Shown here in pieces: positions 60,669 through 64,000 of a stretch of DNA of 64,000 nucleotides (within the stretch, counting starts at the first letter, position 1; every line of letters starts with the position of its first letter). Origin of the DNA: Planctomycetota bacterium (lineage in GTDB: Bacteria > Planctomycetota > Planctomycetia > Gemmatales > Gemmataceae); NCBI GenBank assembly GCA_021413735.1, contig JAIOPV010000067.1, forward strand, positions 37,087 through 101,086, written 5' to 3'. The notes beneath the pieces are model-generated. The model made no database searches, was not told where the DNA came from, and saw nothing but the letters and a program-made list of their open reading frames with translations. A program made the translations under genes and the position numbers.

Positions 60669-62033
60669 ATGCAACCGACCGATCCGTTCAACCTGCTTGT
60701 GGTCGACGACGAACCGAGTCTTCGCCGCACGCTCCGCACGGCGCTGGAGAGCATGGGTCACCGCGTGACCGAAGCCGCGAACAGTTCGCAAGCTCTCGAC
60801 GCGCTCCGGAAACAACGGTTCGATCTGGCATTCCTCGATCTGCGGCTCGGCACCGAGAAGGGACTCGAACTGCTGCCCGAACTGCTTCGCGTTATGCCGA
60901 ACTTGCATGTGGTCATCATCACCGCGTTCGCGGGGCTCGATTCTGCAATCGAAGCCATGAGGAAGGGTGCGTTCGATTACCTGCCGAAACCGTTCACGCC
61001 GAACCAGCTTCGTGTCGCGCTCGATCGCTCCGCTCTGGTTCGCGGATTACGAAATCGCGTCGCGGCGTTGGAGGAACAGGTCGGGTTGCTCGCACCGGAT
61101 GTGGAACTCGACACACAAGAGCCAACCGCCCAGAAGGTACTCGATATCGCGTTTCAGGTCGCTCCGACTGAGGCGACAGTGCTCCTTCGCGGCGAGAGCG
61201 GCACGGGAAAAGGTGTTCTCGCGAAAGCCATGCACACGCGAAGCAAGCGAGCACGGCGTTCGTTCGTCACGGTTCACTGCCCGAGTTTGTCGGCGGAGTT
61301 GCTGGAGAGCGACCTGTTCGGGCACGTCAAGGGAGCGTTCACGGGAGCCGTACAGGACAAGCCCGCGAAGGTCGAGGCAGCCGACGGCGGAACGTTGTTC
61401 CTTGATGAGATTGGCGACCTGCCGCTCGCGTTGCAGCCCAAACTATTGCGGTTGATTCAAGACAAGACTTACGAGCGAGTTGGCGACCCAACGCAGCGTT
61501 CCGCAGACGTGCGAATCATGGCAGCAACCAATCGCGATCTCGAAGCCGACGTGAAAGCGGGCCGCTTCCGCGAGGATCTCTTCTATCGACTGAACGTGAT
61601 TGAGGTCACGCTGCCGCCATTGCGGAACCGACGGAAAGACTTGCTCCCGCTGGCGAATCACCTTCTCGGATTCTTCGCTCGTCAATCGGGAAAGGCGGTC
61701 ACGGGGTTCACGGCGGAAGCTGAGACCGCGATGGCTGCGTATGCGTGGCCTGGAAACGTCCGTGAACTGCGGAACGCTGTCGAACGCGGTGTGATCCTGA
61801 CACGGGACACGGTCATCGGGTTGGAACATTTGCCGGGTCAGCTCACGGCAGCGGGAAGCAGTCTCGTTGAAGTGGGGGGTTCTGTCACGCTCGAAGCGTT
61901 GGAGGCTGAACACATTCGCCGAGTGATCGCGTCGGCCCCCTCGCTCGACGAGGCTTCTCGCATTCTGGGAATTGACCCCAGCACCCTTTACCGCAAGCGA
62001 AAACGCGGCGACGCACCCAAGGGTAGCCCATGA
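60669..62033 (+). CDS. NtrC-family sigma-54 response regulator
   Basis: ATG 60669 gives 454 residues. The receiver domain has [10 protein letters not shown], the phospho-acceptor Asp57 (LAFLDLRLG) and Lys107 (LPKPF). The central AAA+ domain has Walker A GESGTGKG (175-182), the sigma-54 contact GAFTGA (222-227), Walker [13 protein letters not shown] and [21 protein letters not shown] Fis-type helix-turn-helix ends the protein ([20 protein letters not shown]). It activates sigma-54 promoters when phosphorylated. No kinase gene adjoins it; the orphan histidine kinase at 41233 is a candidate partner. The stop is followed after one base by the hairpin repeat at 62035. Confidence 0.95.
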   Translation: MQPTDPFNLLVVDDEPSLRRTLRTALESMGHRVTEAANSSQALDALRKQRFDLAFLDLRLGTEKGLELLPELLRVMPNLHVVIITAFAGLDSAIEAMRKGAFDYLPKPFTPNQLRVALDRSALVRGLRNRVAALEEQVGLLAPDVELDTQEPTAQKVLDIAFQVAPTEATVLLRGESGTGKGVLAKAMHTRSKRARRSFVTVHCPSLSAELLESDLFGHVKGAFTGAVQDKPAKVEAADGGTLFLDEIGDLPLALQPKLLRLIQDKTYERVGDPTQRSADVRIMAATNRDLEADVKAGRFREDLFYRLNVIEVTLPPLRNRRKDLLPLANHLLGFFARQSGKAVTGFTAEAETAMAAYAWPGNVRELRNAVERGVILTRDTVIGLEHLPGQLTAAGSSLVEVGGSVTLEALEAEHIRRVIASAPSLDEASRILGIDPSTLYRKRKRGDAPKGSP

Positions 62034-62034
62034 A

Positions 62035-62180
62035 TTAGCCGCACGATTGAAACCCGATAATGACACGATCCGGACAAAGACCAAGAGAGTTCATTTTTGA
62101 AGACCAAGTACGTTGGTTTCAACACTGTCTCGGTTTTCTGTGTTGATCGTGCCTTTATCGGGTTTCAATCGTGCGGCTAA
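62035..62180. repeat. Hairpin repeat element, copy 2 (146 bp)
   Basis: TTAGCCGCACGATTGAAACC... at 62035-62070 and the reverse complement at 62145-62180 match at 34 of 36 positions. The interior shares blocks with copy 1 (14567-14725). It begins one base after the NtrC stop and ends 15 bases before the stop of the minus-strand COG3014-like gene, so it separates two convergent genes. Confidence 0.9.
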
Positions 62181-62195
62181 CTATTCTTCCCCTGC

Positions 62196-63527
62196 TTACT
62201 TCGTCACGATTCGGCCGGCGAGTTTGCTGTTCGGGAAATTCGCCATTACATAACTGTTCCGACCATCTTGGATTTGAATCTTCACCGATTCAGGCTGACC
62301 AAGATTCACCGCATCGCCCGTGAGCGGTTGCAGCGTCAGTTGATGTTCGCCGACGGGCAACTCCAACCGCAGCACCTGAATCTTGTCCGGCAGCAAGCCC
62401 CAGCAGCGGGTGTCGGCGACTTCGAGTGCTTCCCACGCGACCCCCGCAGCGTCCATTCCGAGACTCGTCAGCGAACCCTTGTTAGTGCCAATCGCCTCTT
62501 TCACACCGTACACGGCACCTTTCTTCACCACACGACGAACCACGGCACGAGCCAGCGTTTCAGGCATCACCGCTTCGCACTGCTCCGTCGCCATGAGACC
62601 GACATCGGTGATTGTTGCGGTCTGACCGACGGCTCGCCCATCCGCGGCAACCGACACCTTCGCGATCTCGTTGTAAGGTCGCACCACGACCGGAATCTTG
62701 ATCGGGGCGATCGTTGGAGGTAGCGATTGCTTTCCGAGTGCCGTGATGAGGCGATCGGCGATCAGCAGCGCGGCCGTGCTGGCGATCTCCATCTTTTCTT
62801 CCTTGTACGGCCCGCGACCAACCAGCGTGAAGATATACACCACACCGTGGCCCGGCTGCGAATGGCTGCCGTGCTTGGCGCGTTCGAGATCCTGCTTGAT
62901 CGCGGGAAAGTCAGGCTTCCACTTCGCGACAAGCTCCAGCGAACGAGCCACATCGTCGTAGTTTGTGTGCGTCTCTTCTCGCAGCGCGGCATGGAGATAT
63001 GCCCCGGCCGGCACGAGCTTGTAGTTCGCCTTCAGATTCTTTCCGTCGCCACTGAGACTCTTCGAGTTGTCGATAATCTGCTGTTGCTTCTGCGTCACTT
63101 GAAGCGCGTAAGCGGTGGCGTCGGACCCATCGCCAAGCAGACTGGACAAGGAGAGCATGAAGCGAATCAGCACCTTTTCGTAATCTTCCCCAGCGTAGGC
63201 AAGCTGTCTGTCGTCGGTGAGCATCGACTTCACACCTTCAGCGATGTCCTTGCCTTCCTTCGCCTCGAAGTTGTCACGCACTTCGCGGAAGAGGGCTTCC
63301 GCTTCCTTCGCTTTGCCCTGCGAAAGCAGGATCGTGGCCTGATCCAGCTTCAGCACATCGGCTTCGCTCTTGTTCTTCTGAATGGCGGTGTCGATCTTCG
63401 CGCTGGCCGTGTCGATTCGGCCAGAATAGTAGGCGGAACGGATCTCCTGCACGCGATCGCCGTGGGTCGCGCAGCCGCTCGCGAGCATTGCCGTGGTCAT
63501 CGCCATCATCGCGATCAGTCGAGCCAT
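62196..63527 (-). CDS. COG3014-like lipoprotein
   Basis: The 443-residue protein has a lipoprotein signal (MTTAMLASGCATHGD), a TPR-like helical N-terminal half (ASAKIDTAIQ, KAKEAEALFREVRDNFEA), and a C-terminal half with VYIFTLVGRGPYKEEKMEIA, PPTIAPIKIPVVVRPYNEI, and VVKKGAVYGVKEAIG, which fits the COG3014 family. The end (VLRLELPVGEHQLTLQP) is PEGA-like. Such proteins are encoded with LpoB-like penicillin-binding-protein activators, and one lies 35 bases upstream here. They are presumed to sit in the outer membrane and to help cell-wall synthesis, but this is not established in planctomycetes. Confidence 0.82.
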   Translation of the reverse strand: MARLIAMMAMTTAMLASGCATHGDRVQEIRSAYYSGRIDTASAKIDTAIQKNKSEADVLKLDQATILLSQGKAKEAEALFREVRDNFEAKEGKDIAEGVKSMLTDDRQLAYAGEDYEKVLIRFMLSLSSLLGDGSDATAYALQVTQKQQQIIDNSKSLSGDGKNLKANYKLVPAGAYLHAALREETHTNYDDVARSLELVAKWKPDFPAIKQDLERAKHGSHSQPGHGVVYIFTLVGRGPYKEEKMEIASTAALLIADRLITALGKQSLPPTIAPIKIPVVVRPYNEIAKVSVAADGRAVGQTATITDVGLMATEQCEAVMPETLARAVVRRVVKKGAVYGVKEAIGTNKGSLTSLGMDAAGVAWEALEVADTRCWGLLPDKIQVLRLELPVGEHQLTLQPLTGDAVNLGQPESVKIQIQDGRNSYVMANFPNSKLAGRIVTK

Positions 63528-63562
63528 CGGACTCTCCCACAGTAGCTACGGAACGTGTACGA

Positions 63563-63907
63563 TCATCGGAGGCCGTGCGACTTGTGGTAGCCCTTGCGGA
63601 GCGAAGCCGACTCCTTATCCGGCTTCCCGGTCTGGATGTTCACGAGTTCCAGCGTCAACAGATATTCCTTCTGTGTCTCGTGCGTGCTTTGGGTCGTTCC
63701 CGAGGTGAGTTTGGCGAATAGCAGGTACTCAAACGACTGGCCCTGACTTCCCATGACCGCCAAGAATTTCTGCAAATTCGCTGGCAGGAATAGCTGATCC
63801 GGGCGGATGCGACTTTCCGCGAGGCCCGCCTCCACGAATCGCTTGCTGATCTGCTCGAATGGGTGCAGCCGTTTCCAGACAGCTATCCGGCCATCGCGAA
63901 ATCGCAT
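63563..63907 (-). CDS. LpoB-like (PBP activator) protein, short or broken
   Basis: The 114-residue frame from ATG 63907 matches the C-terminal half of LpoB-like proteins: LFLPANLQKFLAVMG, FEYLLFAKLTSGTT, KEYLLTLELVNIQTGKPDKE and SASLRKGYHKS. Normal family members have about 200 residues, with a lipoprotein signal and an N-terminal strand region. Here a stop codon lies 18 bases above the ATG in the same frame, while another frame is open from 63884 to the window edge, so the gene may be frameshifted or unusually short. Position in front of the COG3014-like gene supports the call. LpoB proteins activate peptidoglycan synthases from the outer membrane. Confidence 0.55.
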   Translation of the reverse strand: MRFRDGRIAVWKRLHPFEQISKRFVEAGLAESRIRPDQLFLPANLQKFLAVMGSQGQSFEYLLFAKLTSGTTQSTHETQKEYLLTLELVNIQTGKPDKESASLRKGYHKSHGLR

Positions 63908-64000
63908 ACCAACGGGTCGCTACACCGGACCTGCACAACCTCATACATGACCAGACGCTTCTGATACTGCTCGTCACTCCAGGCAATGAACATCTCCCAG
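63884..64000 (-). CDS. Partial reading frame at the window edge
   Basis: A frame open from base 64000 ends at TAG 63884-63886 and overlaps the start of the LpoB-like frame by 24 bases. It reads WEMFIAWSDEQYQKRLVMYE and has a coding-like third-position bias. It could be the end of another gene, or the real upstream part of the LpoB-like gene before a frameshift. It cannot be settled inside this window. Confidence 0.3.

Overview
The window looks like a chromosomal stretch of a planctomycete, most likely Gemmataceae-like. I infer this from the dense set of families typical of that phylum: three DUF1559 or DUF1559-like proteins, DUF1501, DUF1549/DUF1553, DUF1587/1592/1588/1585 and DUF1552 proteins, a PVC-type CxxCH cytochrome, DUF1080, TIGR03067, BBP7, NPCBM and a sulfatase. 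The DNA is GC-rich with strong third-position bias, so long antisense reading frames occur opposite most real genes. I saw no rRNA, tRNA, CRISPR array or classical transposase.

Layout. 1-5525: the 5' part of a GT4 glycosyltransferase (cut by the left edge), a membrane-anchored Ser/Thr kinase, a Tat-exported Gfo/Idh oxidoreductase, a DUF1080 hydrolase and a DUF1415 protein. 5578-14446 (minus): a secreted block with a PVC-type cytochrome, a pentapeptide-repeat/TIGR03067 protein, and a DUF1501 protein paired with a DUF1549/DUF1553 cytochrome. 14747-20849: a PP2C phosphatase, a PEGA lipoprotein, ilvC divergent from a MarR regulator, a GxxExxY protein enclosed by a perfect 56-bp inverted repeat, and a three-gene unit (DUF1559, lipoprotein, Sm-like protein). 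21056-25488: a GT39 glycosyltransferase, an RNase D-like exonuclease and a zinc-ribbon membrane protein. 25647-30927: a McrBC-type restriction locus whose McrB carries a DUF2461-like domain, then an HNH protein.

30972-39289 (minus): an envelope block with a secreted helical protein, an NPCBM protein, one HtrA protease with an intact triad and two HtrA-like paralogues lacking catalytic residues; the last is fused to an esterase-like domain that has also lost its nucleophile. 39861-42612: a DUF1559-like protein, a PilZ protein and a histidine kinase. 42848-49427: a sulfatase and a DUF1592/DUF1552 pair with a Sel1-repeat gene between its members. 49430-56869: sugar/phosphate chemistry, with an APH-fold kinase overlapping an enolase paralogue, a DUF1559 protein, a 1126-residue GHMP-kinase/nucleotidyltransferase fusion and a second nucleotidyltransferase. 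57016-64000: a BBP7 outer-membrane protein, a broken alanine-glyoxylate aminotransferase, a GDPD phosphodiesterase, an NtrC-type regulator, and the LpoB-like and COG3014-like envelope proteins at the right edge.

The most notable features are the repeats and the non-canonical enzymes. Long near-perfect hairpins sit in many intergenic gaps. Two families have entered coding sequence in frame (in mcrB and in the GHMP/nucleotidyltransferase gene). A roughly 150-bp hairpin family (14567-14725 and 62035-62180) resembles the arms around the GxxExxY gene. A GGTTCCGGAC motif family lies about 0.3 kb upstream of two unrelated genes. Everything here comes from reading the sequence and from family knowledge; no database search was run.
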